Source: Mnemiopsis leidyi (lineage: Eukaryota; Ctenophora; Tentaculata; Lobata; Bolinopsidae). From it: a stretch of DNA of 54,064 bases. Positions 11,313 through 26,300 of the stretch are shown one piece after another. Location of the stretch: positions 47,194 through 101,257 of the forward strand of contig JH152822.1 of assembly GCA_000226015.1 (NCBI GenBank). The letters run 5' to 3'. Under the pieces are notes generated by a model. The model saw nothing but the letters and a program-made list of their open reading frames with translations, had not been told where the DNA came from and made no database searches. The translations under genes were made by a program, and so were the position numbers. The first letter of the stretch is position 1; every line of letters begins with the position of its first letter.

Positions 11313-14300
11313 GTGAGATTCTGACTTCTCCATTGCTGTTCCTTTTTTCTGCTCGGCTGCTTTTTATGTTTGCTTCTCTTTTGAAATAAGGTGCTGCTGG
11401 TATTGCATTTTACTTGGCAGTTTAGTTTGTTACAGTTGATCATATTCTTGTTGGTTCCATAGCACGATCAGGCCCCCTAAACAAAAGTGCCATCTCCTAG
11501 TCATCACAGTGTGTGATTTTTCATCATTGCATATTAGATTAATATGATAGTGGTTTAGACGGCCCATCCTAGTGAAAAAGAACAAAGTAGCGGCAAGATC
11601 AAAGATTGATATAATTGACTTCTGCCAATTGTTCTATCATCCATCTGCGCTAGTTAACGTTTCCAGATGATTATGCCGAATCGCTTGACATATAAGATGT
11701 TGTGTTAATCGAAACATTGTCAAAGCAACAGTATACGTAATTCGCTGTGGTTTAGTTTTAATTATATGCAAAATAGAGATTCCTTAACGTTGAATTACAC
11801 TCCTTTTGAATTCAAGTTTTTCATAATGTTGGTAAGAAAGAGGCATTGTCTTTTCATTGCAATATTTGGCCAAGAATTCACCGAGCGATAATTTTTAGCA
11901 TTTACATTTTATAGACCAGGTCATAAAGTAATGGGAATAGAATTTCCCTTTTCACGCTTCTACGGCTTCTATCATGCAACCTATGTTTAGCGAAGTTGAG
12001 GTATAGCACTTGAACACTGTTTATTTTCTACCTTGACCGGTGAAATCATGACAAGCTCACTTAAAATCGTCTGACATCACGATCTTGAAGCAACTCTGAA
12101 CGTCCCCAGTATTATATCTGCTTAAGTGAGCTAGTAGCTGTATCGGCGTAGTTTAACTGTAAACCTTAACGATCTTGAGGGGTCAAGACGACTGTAGGAC
12201 GAAGTCTGAGATTGTGCTGTTAAAACACCGAGCTGTGTCTACTTAAGCGAGTAGAGGACAGCTCTTCTTACCGTTAATGTTGTAGTCTGACAGTCTGTCA
12301 CAATGACCATGCCATGACTACTGTTTTACCATGACTACTGTTGTTTTATCATGACTACTGTTACCATGACTACTGTTACCATGACTACTGTTGTTTTACC
12401 ACGACTACTGTTACCATGACTACTGTTACCATGACTACTGTTGTTTTACCACGACTACTGTTACCATGACTACTGTTACCATGACTACTGTTGTTTTACC
12501 ACGACTACTGTTACCATGACTACTGTTTTACCATGACTACTGTTACCATGACTACTGTTTTACCATGACTACTGTTACCATGACTACTGTTTTACCACGA
12601 CTACTGTTACCATGACTACTGTTTATCATGACTACTGTTACCATGACTACTGTTACCATGACTACTGTTTTACTCATGACTACTGTTACCATGACTACTG
12701 TTGTTTACCACGACTACTGTTACCATGACTACTGTTACCATGACTACTGTTTATCATGACTACTGTTGTTTACCACGACTACTGTTACCATGACTACTGT
12801 TACCATGACTACTGTTACCATGACTACTGTTACCATGACTACTGTTGTTTACCATGACTACTGTTACCATGACTACTGTTACCATGACTACTGTTTTACC
12901 ATGACTACTGTTACCATGACTACTCTGTTACCATGACTGTATTCTTACTATGACTTGTTACTAGGACTGTTGTCTGTTACCGCGATTCTTTCTACAACTC
13001 AAACATTGACTGCCATGTTGACCGCTTCTATATAAGGATACTCAGTACTCTGTTGCAGTGTTGAAGAACTAAAAGAAATGGGGGTACAGAAGATGGGTAA
13101 GAGATTGTTGGTCATCAAGAAGTTGAAAGCTCTCATGAACAACGGCCAGTCTGGTCAGAGCGACTCCGGAGTCGAGGCTGAAGGTACGTGAATAAGATTT
13201 TACCATTCGATAAGTTTGTCAAAACGTTAAACTTACCCCGCTAATAATTTTTCTCGCCGGCGTATGAGGACGATAGTTTTTTATATTTCATGAGGCTTGA
13301 ATACACTATAGCTATCGCTTTTTGCGATGTTCAATTTTTCGATGTTCAATCCAGTCTCTATTAATCGGGAATCGTTGTACAAGAGAGTTATTTTCTTCGT
13401 TCATGTCTAATTCTGACTTGATACTTTGAAATTCAAAGGATCTTCTCCCTATTGAATGCGGCTGAAGTTTGCTGTAACTTGCCACTAAACGTGGTCATCT
13501 GTAAGTGTATTCTTTCGCCCACTTTCTATCCAATATCCATGGTTTACTTATCATAATAACATCCTGATGAAATGGCGGTCAAATCGCAAACGTCGTTTAT
13601 GATCATTGATATATCGACTGTATAAAATTTTTGATCAATGTAGGCTAGACCATGATTTGGCAGTAAGTAGTCAAGTAGTAATAGTTAGCTGTTCGACAAA
13701 ACACACTCCATTATCTCTAACTTGGTGCGACGTAGATCACCATTTAATGTTTATTCTGCAAATCAATTTTGCACTCATGAGGTTAAACCCCCACACTTTT
13801 CTACGAAGTTTAATTAGAAACAGTCCACTCACCACGTGACATCGGACAGGGCACAATAACGAGAAAGTAAGATGAGCTGCAACAGTAGCTGCCCCTCCCT
13901 TTGCACAAAATTAATTTTCCCATCTACCATCGGGTCAAGAACCTGTGAACGATCCTCTCACGTTAATTACGTTGCTAAGCAGCAGAGAGATGGGCGCTGG
14001 GAGGGGAACATTGTACGATTTGAAACATGTGTGCATGTGTAACGGTCGTAGGGCTGAGGTTTGTCTGATTGCTTTTAAGAATTTATAGTTCTGTCGACAA
14101 GCATTATAGCACCAGTGCCGCCAGTGTCACTTATCAGCATTACTGAAAAATATCTGAGGCGACATGAAAGAATCCCCCGATAACTTGGATGGCCCCAATC
14201 TTATCGCATATCCTGTGTGCCTTTTCTAATTCATTACATTTTCAATAGCCGCAGTGAAGTAATTGACTACTAGCATGCTTTCCACTGATCACATTACTTT

Positions 14301-17300
14301 AACAAAATCAGCGTCAACTTTATTTGGATCGACCCCCAAACTCCCTGTGTCGGATGTGTTGCAGATAACGTTGTGCTGTCACTCTGAAACAGAAAGCTCT
14401 GACACCCTGTATCATACCGCTCCCCCTTCCTCGACTAGGTGTGTAGATAAGGGTCACACGGGTTTAACAATCTTCCCGACCCCATGCTTCTCAATTGTGT
14501 GAGATCCATTCAGGCTCCAGTCTTATTGGTTGCTTGACATCGGAACTCAACGCTGATTGGTCGATCGATTGCCCAGCAACAGGTTCAGTCTGTGACACGA
14601 GTTCAGTGGTTTGTTTTAAAATCACACGAATCCGTAGAGTAGTCATATGTGAAAATGTTGCAAAGTTAAACTCCCCTCCTCTGACAGCCGGCCAATCAGC
14701 ATACAAGAGGAACATCACGTGTCAAGAAAGAGCCAATGGGAGACGAGGAAACGGCACGCGCCGCGTGTCAACAGCGGCAGGGACTGTGGGTGCTCTGTTT
14801 AACGGGGATCTCATCTATGTGTGGTGAGAGGACCGCTGCCTGGCCCTTCCACGTGCAACACACCAAACTTTCCTGACGCCCTCCAATCCACGTGCAAGCG
14901 TCACATTACTTCTCATTAAAACTTCAGATATCATCCTCACTCGCCAGTCCGCCGATCTAACCGTCCTCTTCCCATCTCCATACCTGAATTAGCTTGTAAA
15001 GTCAATAGAGCAATCTTCTTTCTCAACTATTCCCTTCAGTTCCCCTCACTTAATTTTGCCCTTCAAAAGTGGAAAAATCTGGCCCAATAACTTAGTACCC
15101 GACTGCGACCAATAATCTCTCTGTTCTAGCTCTCTCTCTCCCTTCACCGGAGCTGGAATTGCCGCACTTCTGTTCAATATCATTATATTGCATGATGGTA
15201 AATATAATTTGCTACTATTTTCTCCCCTCAATGAAAACACTAGTCCTGGATCTGAAGCATGTGCAACTGAAGTGCCCGCTTCCCATTTGCTCCCACTATC
15301 ACGTGACACAGGCCCCCTGTCCTGATTGGTTAGCCGCTCAAGCACGTGTTGCAGGTCCTTAGCTTGACAGATGTCAGAGTCCCACTCTTATACTGCTAAA
15401 TGTTTAACGTGCTATGAAAATTACCAATTATACTGTATGAATTAACGAGAGGTACAGAAAGGACGCGCTCCTCACGCCCCCTAAATTAACACAGGTGCGC
15501 ACCTCTACCCGTTGCCTAGCAACATCCTTAAAACTTCCAATCGTGTCCCAGAACCATGGGCCACGTGACCAGAATCGACCAATGAGCAAGACGGTGGAGT
15601 GAGCACACCGTTAAGTTCTCACGGAACTGATTAATGTTAATTAAGTGACATGTTTGTCTGCACGCAGACTTTCACCCATCTTTATACCCACCTCAATTTT
15701 CACTCCGTCAGCAAACAAGTTGCCCTAGTGTGGGAGAGCAGCTTTAGGGGACAAAAACTTTGCTAGAAAATTTTAAGACGCTTTAGGAATCGAGGGTCCG
15801 AGGGATAATATCGGCTTATATGGAATATGGAATATATTGATGGTCTTACAAAACCATTAAAAAATTGTAAAAATATTTTGGAGACAATGTTCATGATTGA
15901 TTATTACTCTGTTAACAATCTTTTTTATAAAAGAAGACGTTGTATTTGATAGAGACAATTAGTTTTCTGCATGGAAAACAATGTTTTGTTCGTCAATATG
16001 CTGTCAAAACAGCATTTTTTGTGGTCTATTTCCCGAGGACATGTCCACACAAGAAACCAACCCACCAATCCAAACAAAAGATCTACATCACCTGACTCTA
16101 ACCGACCAATCAGAAGGTCGCATTCTGACAAATCTCGCTCAATCTCACAGAAATGCTCCCGAACGTTTCCTCTCCAAGACCACGATTCCCGTAAACAGCT
16201 CGTCTCATTGTCGTTTTTCACTCAACTCAAACCACCACCCTGACGGCCTACTCGACCTGACTTACCCTTGTTTTATTGAGAATTCAAGTATCCTGCACGA
16301 CAATCCAAGGAATTTAGTGGTCCCCTGCTTGTCATTTTAACTGAGCGGTTGTGTTATTCAGGCATTGTCGCGGTTCTCACTCGGATACAAAACTCTATTA
16401 ATTGTGGTTCAGTGATGTGGTTTTAGCTCAAGGTTGAACACACATTCCGCTCCTTTGCTCCTTTTGTCACTTTCCCTTCACGTGTGTCAAATATTTTCTT
16501 GTTTCCACCATTGCATTTTAAGGAAAGAGCAAGGTTAGTTCAATTATCAATTATGTTCTGAACGGAATTTTAACAAACCTACGACAAGGGAGGAAGGTTG
16601 GACAAAAGTTGAAATGTTGAATAGGACACGTTCATTTTCAGGAATGCGAATGAACATTTGCCACTTTCAGTTCCATCTTGGTAGTACTGTGTTATTGAAG
16701 ACACCTGAGCACATGACTTGAAGAATATCTCATACATATATGGGGTTTATATACACTAATATGGGGGTGAAATAGAAGTGAAGCCTACGTGAGACTATCT
16801 GAACTGGAAAGTGAAGTGAGAACTGTGGCATAAAAAGTGATAAAATGTTGTGACACCATGCTCGGCACATGTCCTTCACTCGGCAAATGTTTCGACTCAC
16901 TAAAAGTGAAGACACAGTGAAAATTTTCACAAGATTGAATCCTATTGTCGGGTTGTTATAGAAACGTCAGCTGTGTGCAGGGACTGTGTGAAAATTGTCA
17001 GCATCAAGCTAGGTTTGCATGTGCTAGGTTTGCACGTGCTAGCTTTGGCGGGTTGGATAGGGAGGCGCGTGGAGTCCTTTGACATTCTACACTTCACCAA
17101 TTTCAATGTCACCGAAGATAATGGGAAAACATTGTTTTGGCATCGTGGCAAGATAATCTAGATAACCAGTAATTAAAGTCATACTGCAATCTAAGTCATA
17201 AAGCTAATCCTGGTAAAAAATTTGGTATAGAAAGGTTCCCTGCAGCGAATATCTTATCGGCTCTTAAATCTTGTCTCCTTTTCTATACAGTTGGAGCACT

Positions 17301-20300
17301 TCTGAAGAATTGAAGATCTTCTTGGGGACAACGAGACCGCTCAGAGAATCTCCCTTAGATAGAGCGCTGCTTTAAATCCACGTTGTCTGGCGGACTCATT
17401 CAGATGCCTGAACAATGTGCACCCGCTCTCAACACTATTTTAGTGCAAATCTTAATGAATATTCTTATACTTTTGCTTGTTGTCACTGCATTAATAAACA
17501 TTTTCACCGCGTGATCCGAACTAACCAATCCCGTAAAAGTATCTGCACTACAGCAGCCAATCAGAGCTCAGTATTTCTGTAACTACCACCACACATTGAG
17601 ATCTTTTCACGTGACGAGCAACAGCCAATAAGATCCTACGAGGTGTTTTGTTGGGCCAATCGGACGCCTTTCCTTAAGTATATGTACTGGAAAAAAGTCC
17701 TTGGAAAAGCTTGCTTGATTTTTTTGGCACTCCTCGGTGCACCCTTCTTAAATTCCAGTATTAAAATTGAGCAAGGCTAACGTATTTCGTACAAAATGTT
17801 CGGTGCTTTCATTCCACTGTCAGCGCGATGACAACATCTGAAAATTGTTCCCATTAGAGCCCCAGTGCATACTCTAATGTTCGATAATGTTCCAGGTCAC
17901 CTACGTCATGAAGTGTACCATGGAATGTGAAAATGCACAAGAAATATCAAATGAAATGGTATTACCGCGTTGTATTTGCAGCCCATTCTTTAAACCCCAT
18001 TGCAGAATATTTCACAATCTAAAACACCTGTGAAAAGCTTCTCATTATTCTCTAAAATATTCTATTTCTAACATCCCACCAAACTGATAAACCTCAATTA
18101 TCTTCATTGTTCAGGAAAGGTTGTTACTTGTTCATTCATCCTGGAGTTATCATGCTAAAATCTGGTCTGTGTTTACGCCGAAGTTTTCCCGAACATCCCA
18201 AACGAGACACACTGTCGAAAACGGGGGTGTGAAAACTAGACTATGTTTCTCTGTGAACTTTCACCGCGACCCCTGATTGGTCGGTTATCGTCACGCGGTT
18301 GAAATACTGCACGTTCATTGGCCGATGGCTCGGCACGTGACCTGTGAAATGAGACACTTAACAATGTTATTTCAATTAGAGAGCCTGAGCAATGACCAGG
18401 TCCCTCTTTGAGCGGGCGTAGTCCATCTCAGAGCTGGACGCCGATTTGTGAAGATCTGCTGGGCATTGCCGGTGAAAACACCTGTGAAATGACCCTGAAC
18501 TCCGCCCGAAATGGGATTTGAGTGCGGACTGACTGAGCTATAAAGAGCAAAATGGTGGTTGAATGTGGCTGAGTTGGGGACGGGGTGGCTCGTCACGTGA
18601 CTAATGTCACTCCCACTCACTTGTTGCTCTTTGAGGGGTCTCCTTCCCCCCAGACGTTACACTGTCTTCTCCTGGACTCTGTGAAAAACACTCCTGGATC
18701 AAGCCCAGCAACCGGCCAATCAGAACACTGCATCGGCGTCACGTGACTGATATTCACCAGTAGGTTAGCAGCAGGGTTGGATTGCGAGGGCTGGGAACCG
18801 TGCTGGGTTTTAAGCTAGTCGGACTGAAGACAGCAGGGCTACCAGACAGCCTGTCTAAATGCAGTGCCAAGTAGGACGTGTTCCCACAAGTTGGACCTCG
18901 GTGGTGGAGCTGGGGAGGTTTGTAGTCCAGTTCTGAGCTGGCTGAATAGCAGCGATCTTCTGTCTACCCATCAATCCCTCATGAGTCAGTCTGCAGGGTT
19001 TTGTCGTTGTTAAGAGCGGGGAAATCAATACAAAGCAGGTTAAGAGGGACATTTTTTCATATCCTACATTTCCAACATATTATACATGTCTGGGTATCCG
19101 ACTTTAATCAGGTCTTATTTGAGGTTCTTTCGACTTCTGGCAGCACAGCTAGATTAAAATGGCACCCCTATAAGCGGCCCCTTTACAACAGCTCCTAATT
19201 GGAAAGCCTCCTTAACTGCACAACCCCCCGATAGAATCGTTAAAACTCCCTTCCAGTCAAAACTCCAGGTCCAAACACAGCTGCCAGGCGAACATTTTTT
19301 GTTTCCCGGCACAGCTGGTCCCTCCACCCACCTTTCATTACCTTCAAATAGAACCATTTACCATGTGATAATTCTTAGTTTTCTCGACGTATGGTCCGTG
19401 ATGGCATTTTCATTTTGAGGGCGGAGTAAGAAAAATAAATGTTCAGTAATAAGCAGAGCTATTTATCATGATCACATGAATTCTAGTCACCCCTGGTGGG
19501 GTGGGGTATTTAACTGTTTGAGGCTTGCTAAAAGGCTGCGAGAAACTGTTACCTGTTTTCATTTGAGTACATATGTGATAGACACCTGTTAGGAAGATTT
19601 GGTATGTTTTTTTACTTTAACGAGACCTGCCATGTGGACAGTTTAACCGTTTAACAGTTTGAAAGAAAAAACAACTATATTTTTATTGGTGTGAACATTT
19701 GAACTGCTTTAAAAGAAAAACAACAATCTTTATATAAAGCTTAACTGGAAAAAAGGTTAGAAAACGGGCAATAAACACGTGATTTGTCGTGAACCAATGA
19801 GAATACGGTGTTTTGTCAGGTGGGTAGAATAAGAGCTCACTCTAAAACCTGCTAAAGAACCGAGGACTACGACACAAAGAAGGAGGATGAGGAGAAAGGG
19901 AAACACGTTAACCTGGTTTACGGTGTGATGTACAACAAAGGGTGCGACAATAGCACTTGTTGTTTGTCATAAACCGAACTTTAATCCTTCTTTCATTCTG
20001 ACTCTTACTTTCCCACTTAGCTACCGCTAAACACATGTTTATAGCTGCACACGTGCAGTAAACCGACACGTGCAGAGTTAAAGTGGGTATTTCAGAGAAC
20101 CTAGAGAACTGCTTTGAACATGACCACCTTAAGCCTATTAGGACTCTTTCTTGTGAACCTGGCGATATGTTTACCTGTTTAAGTTCTGTTTCTCCGGATA
20201 TAAGGTACTATGATCCCCATGAAGATATAGCAGCAGCTTAGACCCGACTAAATCCCACCAGCCGATAAAACCGTGTCCGAGCCTGAAGTACCCCTTTACG

Positions 20301-23300
20301 CCGCATACAGTGATGTCAAGAAGGTAACTAACACCACTTACCCCTCTAACTTGCTAACTATCTCTCTCTCTCTCTCTCTCTCCCTCTCTCTCTCTCTCTC
20401 TGACCTTCCTCCTGTCACTTGTCACTATCTGACTCGGTTACCGCATGTGTTTTGACCCCGTGAAACCCACCGTCAATTGACCAGCCTCTAACCTCCCTAT
20501 CCAATGTCCTAACCAGCCAATTAGAGCGACGTATTCGCCGCGCGTGGTCCTCGTCAGCCAATCAGGGCAGAGTGTTCTGTGAAGATCGAATTAAGGGCCT
20601 GCTCCACCCCAGACCCTTTAAGTATCTAATTATTGCATGGGGAGGCCGGCAAAACACCCCGAAAACACGGCACAACGTCTCAACAAAACGGTCTAAATAA
20701 CATAAACGGTCGGATAGTCTCTAGATATGGAAACACCGAAGAGGTGCAACATAAGAACTAAGTCATGTGACCATGAAGTAGTGTAGAGAGAAGAAACACA
20801 TGGAAACAGACTCAACTACAACCGACACAAATACCAATCTTTTGACCCTCAGGACTTATATAGCGCGTGCTGCTCAAATTAGTTCAGAAAATTTTATTGT
20901 TAAAACTGATTTTTGGCTTAAGCAGGGCTCGAATGCTCGAGTGTTAGTGGTTAGTGTAGTGTACAATGTCCTCCTGTTGCCGATAAACCCTAACTTTAAA
21001 CTCAGTTTATTGATCTAAGATACCCAGATGAGATAAGATCAGGTTCAAATCTGATATCATAACGTCATTTACCGGTGAAACAGTACTAGGTGTAAATGGG
21101 AGATCACAATAGATTATGAGATAATTGTTCTAATGTAAGACTTAGTTCTGAGTTAAATTAATGATTAAACCTGATTTGATCACACAGCATGTATCCCCTC
21201 CAATTGGAGGCTAAAACACGTGTTAATCTGTTTAAGACCGTTAATTAGGGCCCGGTTGTTTGGTATACGCGAGCCTACAAAACCCCACACTCTTTGATAA
21301 TACAATGTGTTTTCATCATCCTAACACTAGGTGTGTCGGCTTTTCGTACCTTCACTCCAATATTTTACCCTTTACCGTGCCAGCTATTTTACTGGCGGTC
21401 TTATTACACGTGCTCAATTTCCAGGCATTCCATTGGAGGATCCCTCAACCCAACCCTAACATAATGTGATTTTTATACCACCGTCCCCACGCTTAATGCC
21501 GATTGGTCAATTGTTGTCACGTGGTTTTATGGCTGCTCCCTGATTGAAGCCGCGGTGCCTGACGCCACGATCCCAATCTCTCTTTCTCCAATTGTTACAC
21601 CCTGGGAAATTGCAGGTAGTGGCCCTGATCTCAGGATTTTTAGCGTTCTTTTTAAGAATGGTTTGATAACGAGGTAGGCGCTAGAGGAACCATTTTCCTA
21701 GGAATCTGATTGGTCGAGAGAGCAGCCACATTTGTAACCCGGAAATCTGATTGGTCGACCGAGCAACCACTGGACGGTCATCACGTCTCGGCTACTGGCT
21801 GATAAAAATGTGGTTCTAGGAAAGGACGAGGTGGAAAATTAGTGGCGCCAAGTAGTCTAACGTGTAAAAACCACCATTCTAACTTGGAAAATATTTGGTT
21901 AATTTCAAGACGTTAATCCTAGCTTTTTTGTATATTTCTCGTCGCTCATTGGCTCGTGCGATCTGAAAAACGCTAGCTCATTGGTTAAATATTGCTTTCT
22001 GCACAGCATGATGTCTGAACTTAAAGTTGTAAAGCGTCCAAGGTCTCTAAATCTTAAGCGATTTATAGACTTTACCGCAAGGTAAATCCTGGAATTTTGG
22101 GACTAGAGCGATTAAAATTAAACGTATCTTTAAGGAAATCAAATGGGGTGCAATAAGCAGCTGCAATACAACAGATTAACGACTTTAATGCCCATATTTG
22201 TATCCCACGTGACCACTAAGTCCTCCACTAACGGTCTAACGTCCCACTGGTGTCAGGGAAGGGCCCAAGTTAAGTGGATTTCAAGCCGACAAAACCAGCT
22301 TAAACCATGTCTTATGTGTTCCGAGATATGGCTACGAGTATTGGTTCGTTTGGGTCACGTGTTTGGAGTTAAGCGATCTGATTGGGTAATGAGTCCCGAT
22401 AGTGGGTGACAGGTTAGGGCGGGAGTAGGGCGTGAAATAGGACTGAGTTTCCGCGGGTCTACCACCATGGCAACCCAGTTATCTGCTATTAACGGCTTGA
22501 TTTTTGCACGTGTATTTGAAATGGGCATGTTGTGTGGTTGACACGCCTTTCATAGACAGAACCCTCCGATAAGTGTCTCCTGTTCGTCTGATGCTCCAAT
22601 CCGGACAAAGAATTTGAAACAACTTGGAGTGGACCCTCATGTTTCCGATGTGAATATATTTAGATATTTTATTGGCCCTCAGATTGTAATCCTAGGTATT
22701 CAATTAAAATCCCCATTGCAAGACCCCCATTCTGTAAGATAAGAAGTAAATTCGTTAAGAGACGGATGTTCCTTAATGTCATAAATGTAGATTTAGCAAT
22801 CTGATAAGTTCTATCATAGCTTGCGTATCTTGACAAATAAAAAGAACCCGAGTGATAAAATCAGTCACTACCCCGGTCAATCGAGGCTGATTTTCACTTT
22901 GCTAAGTTTTAATCAATCACAGCTTGATAGTATTATCTGTAGCGAACTCCTGTCACGTTGATATCTCCCTTGCAGTCACCACCACAAAGGGACTGAAAGG
23001 TACGTGCAGCACCTATGGCAGGGGGCTCTGGCGATCTCAACTCTGAAATATCAGATTTTCATTTGACAAGAACTGCACCATCTGACCAATCCGACCCCCA
23101 AATTTCAAAATTTGTAAGTCCATCATGACCGCATTTTATCACCCTTGTCATATTTAGGGTAGGCGGTAGGCAGTAGGCACGGTTCAAGTTCAAACCCAAG
23201 TCGTCATGACTGAAGCTCAACCTCAAGTATTCAAAAGGTTCCTACAAGAGCTTTGATTGGCTAGACGCTGCTTTTAAGTGATCCTTTACCGATATCTGGA

Positions 23301-26300
23301 GGTAACATGGCATCGTTTATTATATCGGTTTTTCTGATAGTGACCTTCAGTTTCCAGGTTTCATTCAGACGGCCCATTTGCCGGAATCCACCAAGCAAAT
23401 GTAATTTCAAGAATCTCCAATCATGCTTCAAGGAATGCGTGTTCCGGTGGAGGAATTTAGAAGTAGACAAGATATATTTACAACACCAGTGCACATGTCC
23501 CTCCCCTTTTGAATATTTTAAATGTGCCATTGCATAACGTCATAAGCATATTGTAGCCATTTGAGTGTGTGGGTCGAAATCTCACGACTCGTAGCCGTAA
23601 CAAGTGGCCAATCACAACGCATCCTGCTCACCATGTGAAGCAAACCGACCAATCAGCACGCTCCATTTTTGAACAACGTCACTGCAACATCGGCGGATTT
23701 AGTTCTGTTTGGGTCGAAATTTCACGTCTCTCAGCCATGAGTTCCCATGCTGATTTAAACGGCTAAATTCCAGCATGCAGGTGAAAATACTGTCTGAGAT
23801 CTGGACCAATCAGAACGGTCTATTTGTAACACGTGACTAACACTATCCAAGCAAACCGCAGAACTCTGATCAGGTGACAGACGTGAGCTAATAGGAAGCC
23901 AGGATTGAGCGAGTGATATAAGCAATTAGAATAGTTGAAGAAGGTGAAGTTGCTTGTAGTGTCAGTTTTCTCGCTACAAGGTCTGAGAAACTTAGAAACT
24001 ACAGAAATAGTACAATCCTACAAGGATACTCTCTCATTATCAAAGAGACAAAAACATAGACAAAGGTTGGAATTGTGTTATCTTGATTTCTACTTCTCTC
24101 AAATACTTCTAACACATGACATCAGACATTTCCTGACTTCTCATTTGGTCTGTCTGACGTGAAGTCTAGCGTTTCATCTTCGTGACAAATTTTAATTTTA
24201 GGATACAAAGGGGTCTCTTTCGTAATGCCAGGCACCAATTATTGTAGCAGTTAATGTGATCAGGATTTTATACAATTCAGTGCATCGATATGAATGTCGA
24301 TAAGCTCCTTCTTTTAAGGTAGGATGGCCAAAATGTCAGTTTTGTGGTGATTTTTGACTTATCAGTCACTTTGTAGGTCACACCTACGCTTCTTTTACTT
24401 CGCTCGGACCTAGTTGACCCAAAATTCAAACATTTCTGGACCATTAATATTTTATCCAGGATAGAAAATTGATTGAGTCTCCTCTTAGCCGCTAGGTATC
24501 GTCTATGATTGAGGGTAGGAGGTCCTATTTTTAGCTGATAACCAAACTCATCAGCACTTCTTAAGTCTGTGCCAATCACGCATCGCATCCCTTTATCATC
24601 AAAACAGAGAAAGTTTTTAGTACTTTTTTCTCGTTAAATCCAATCAGCTGATCGTCTCAAACGATCTTGAGCCTCGCAGACCGCATATATAACAAGTTTG
24701 AACGTGTTAATTATCCCGGTTTTTTAAATCCTACTCTAAAAAATCATTTGCAAAATCCTCTTCGCACCTCCACACAAAGACTCACTTTTGATTGCTCCTC
24801 GGACAATGATGTAAAATAGCTGCTAATTGCAGAATTATTGTTGTTAAAAGGTTAACGGCCATCATATAGTTAGCTGCCCATAAATATACAAGTAGAGCGA
24901 TAGAGAGAGCGAGAGAAAGAGAGATATAGGGAGGACTGAAAAAAGGTGAGAAAAGTTAAAACGATCACCAGCGATAGGGAGTTGTTGTTATCGTGATTGG
25001 TGATAAGTATTGTCATGGTGATAAGTATTGTGCTATATGGTAGTACTGTCTTCTCTGAGAGCTGCTGCAGGAGGAAGAAGAAGACTGTAGAACATTACCC
25101 CAATAGTTGACGTGCAGATAATTCTACTGATCCCACCTCCCCATTGTTCATTATCCACCTCTTTCTCACCTTCACGCTAACTATCAGCCTAAGTCATTGG
25201 TTGCTCTTGGCTATCCACGTGGGTACAATCCGCTTTATTGATTGGTCGAGCGATGTCACGTGAGGGATAGAGGGTGTGGGATTGGTTGGTTCTGTGATAC
25301 TGGCTTGGGAGGTGAAATACGGTGGTGCCGGACTGGGATTGCACCTGTGATGTTAAGAAGAAATCCAGTCTGATAATATGAAGCTGGAACACTTTATCTC
25401 TATCGTGAAATGACGAGAAGTTGTTTTGATATCTTCTTGTGAAAAAGGTATTGAAATTCCATAAAACATTCGCATTCCACCATGTTAAATTTTGAATCGC
25501 ACTTGTCACTGAAAACACGAAATTCTCAAGATATCCGCCGTTTTACCTCGTGTTCCGAGAAACTCAATTCTTATTGGTCAGCCGATGTCACGAGGTCACA
25601 CAATTCGCCTTCTGATTGGCCGAACTGAAGCACCGACATTTCAAAGTGAGCACGTTTCAAAGAGAGGTGAGCTAGCTGTCACGTGATGCTGGAAAAATCA
25701 CGTGATACAGGACTGTGAGAGGCCGAGGTGCTATTTGAAATGTGGGAGTTGGCTGATGTAGCTTGGAGAGAATTCTTCAGGAACTTTTTATAGCTACAGG
25801 TTTCTTGAAAACGCATACTTAAATGCGGAGGATTTCTTGTTCATGCGAAAAATTGTGGAATACAAAATTTTCCGAATATAAAAAAATCGCGTGTTTTATT
25901 CAGATTTAACCAGTGTTTCAGCATTAAAACTATTACTTATACTTGCCTTAACTTCATCTTAAACCCATGTATAAACCTATTGTTATCACTGATAATTGAT
26001 AAATAAACTCTCAACTGTTTCAGGCGGAAGTTTCTCCTCACCTGACTGCTCTCCGAAGCCTCCCTCCGAGAAGGGCCCAGCCAGCTCCCCCTCCTCCCCT
26101 CGACTCTCTCCTCCACCCATCAACCCCTCCACCCCTCCACACTCCACCCACAGTAAACCATCCTCTCCCTCCTCCCCACCAACCTCCCAACACCTCCCAT
26201 CCTCTTCCTCCCCTTCCTCCCTCTCTCCACCCATGCAGATCAAAAGAAGCCCCCTCAGCTCGCCCCCCATCCAGCTAACCCCCGTCTCCTCCACATCCCC

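Larger units (their letters stand above)
13184..22975 (+). other. Intron 2 of the SAM gene (9.8 kb)
   Basis: No further exon found. The intron is dense in CACGTG, CCAAT and X-box-like motifs, including five E-box/CCAAT pairs at 11-bp spacing (14716, 15562, 17608, 21502 and 22340) and a (CT)n tract. It probably carries enhancers. Confidence 0.65.
23000..26023 (+). other. Intron 3 of the SAM gene, hosting a nested ORF
   Basis: It contains the secreted-peptide ORF at 23307-23537 on the same strand, a GA-rich tract near 24900-24930, and composite motif sites at 25241 and 25573. Other open frames are unconvincing. Confidence 0.6.

Noticed and set aside
20920-21060. GGTTCAAAT/GCTCGAAT sequences resembling a tRNA T-loop
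   Set aside because: No matching acceptor stem or anticodon arm at the right distances.
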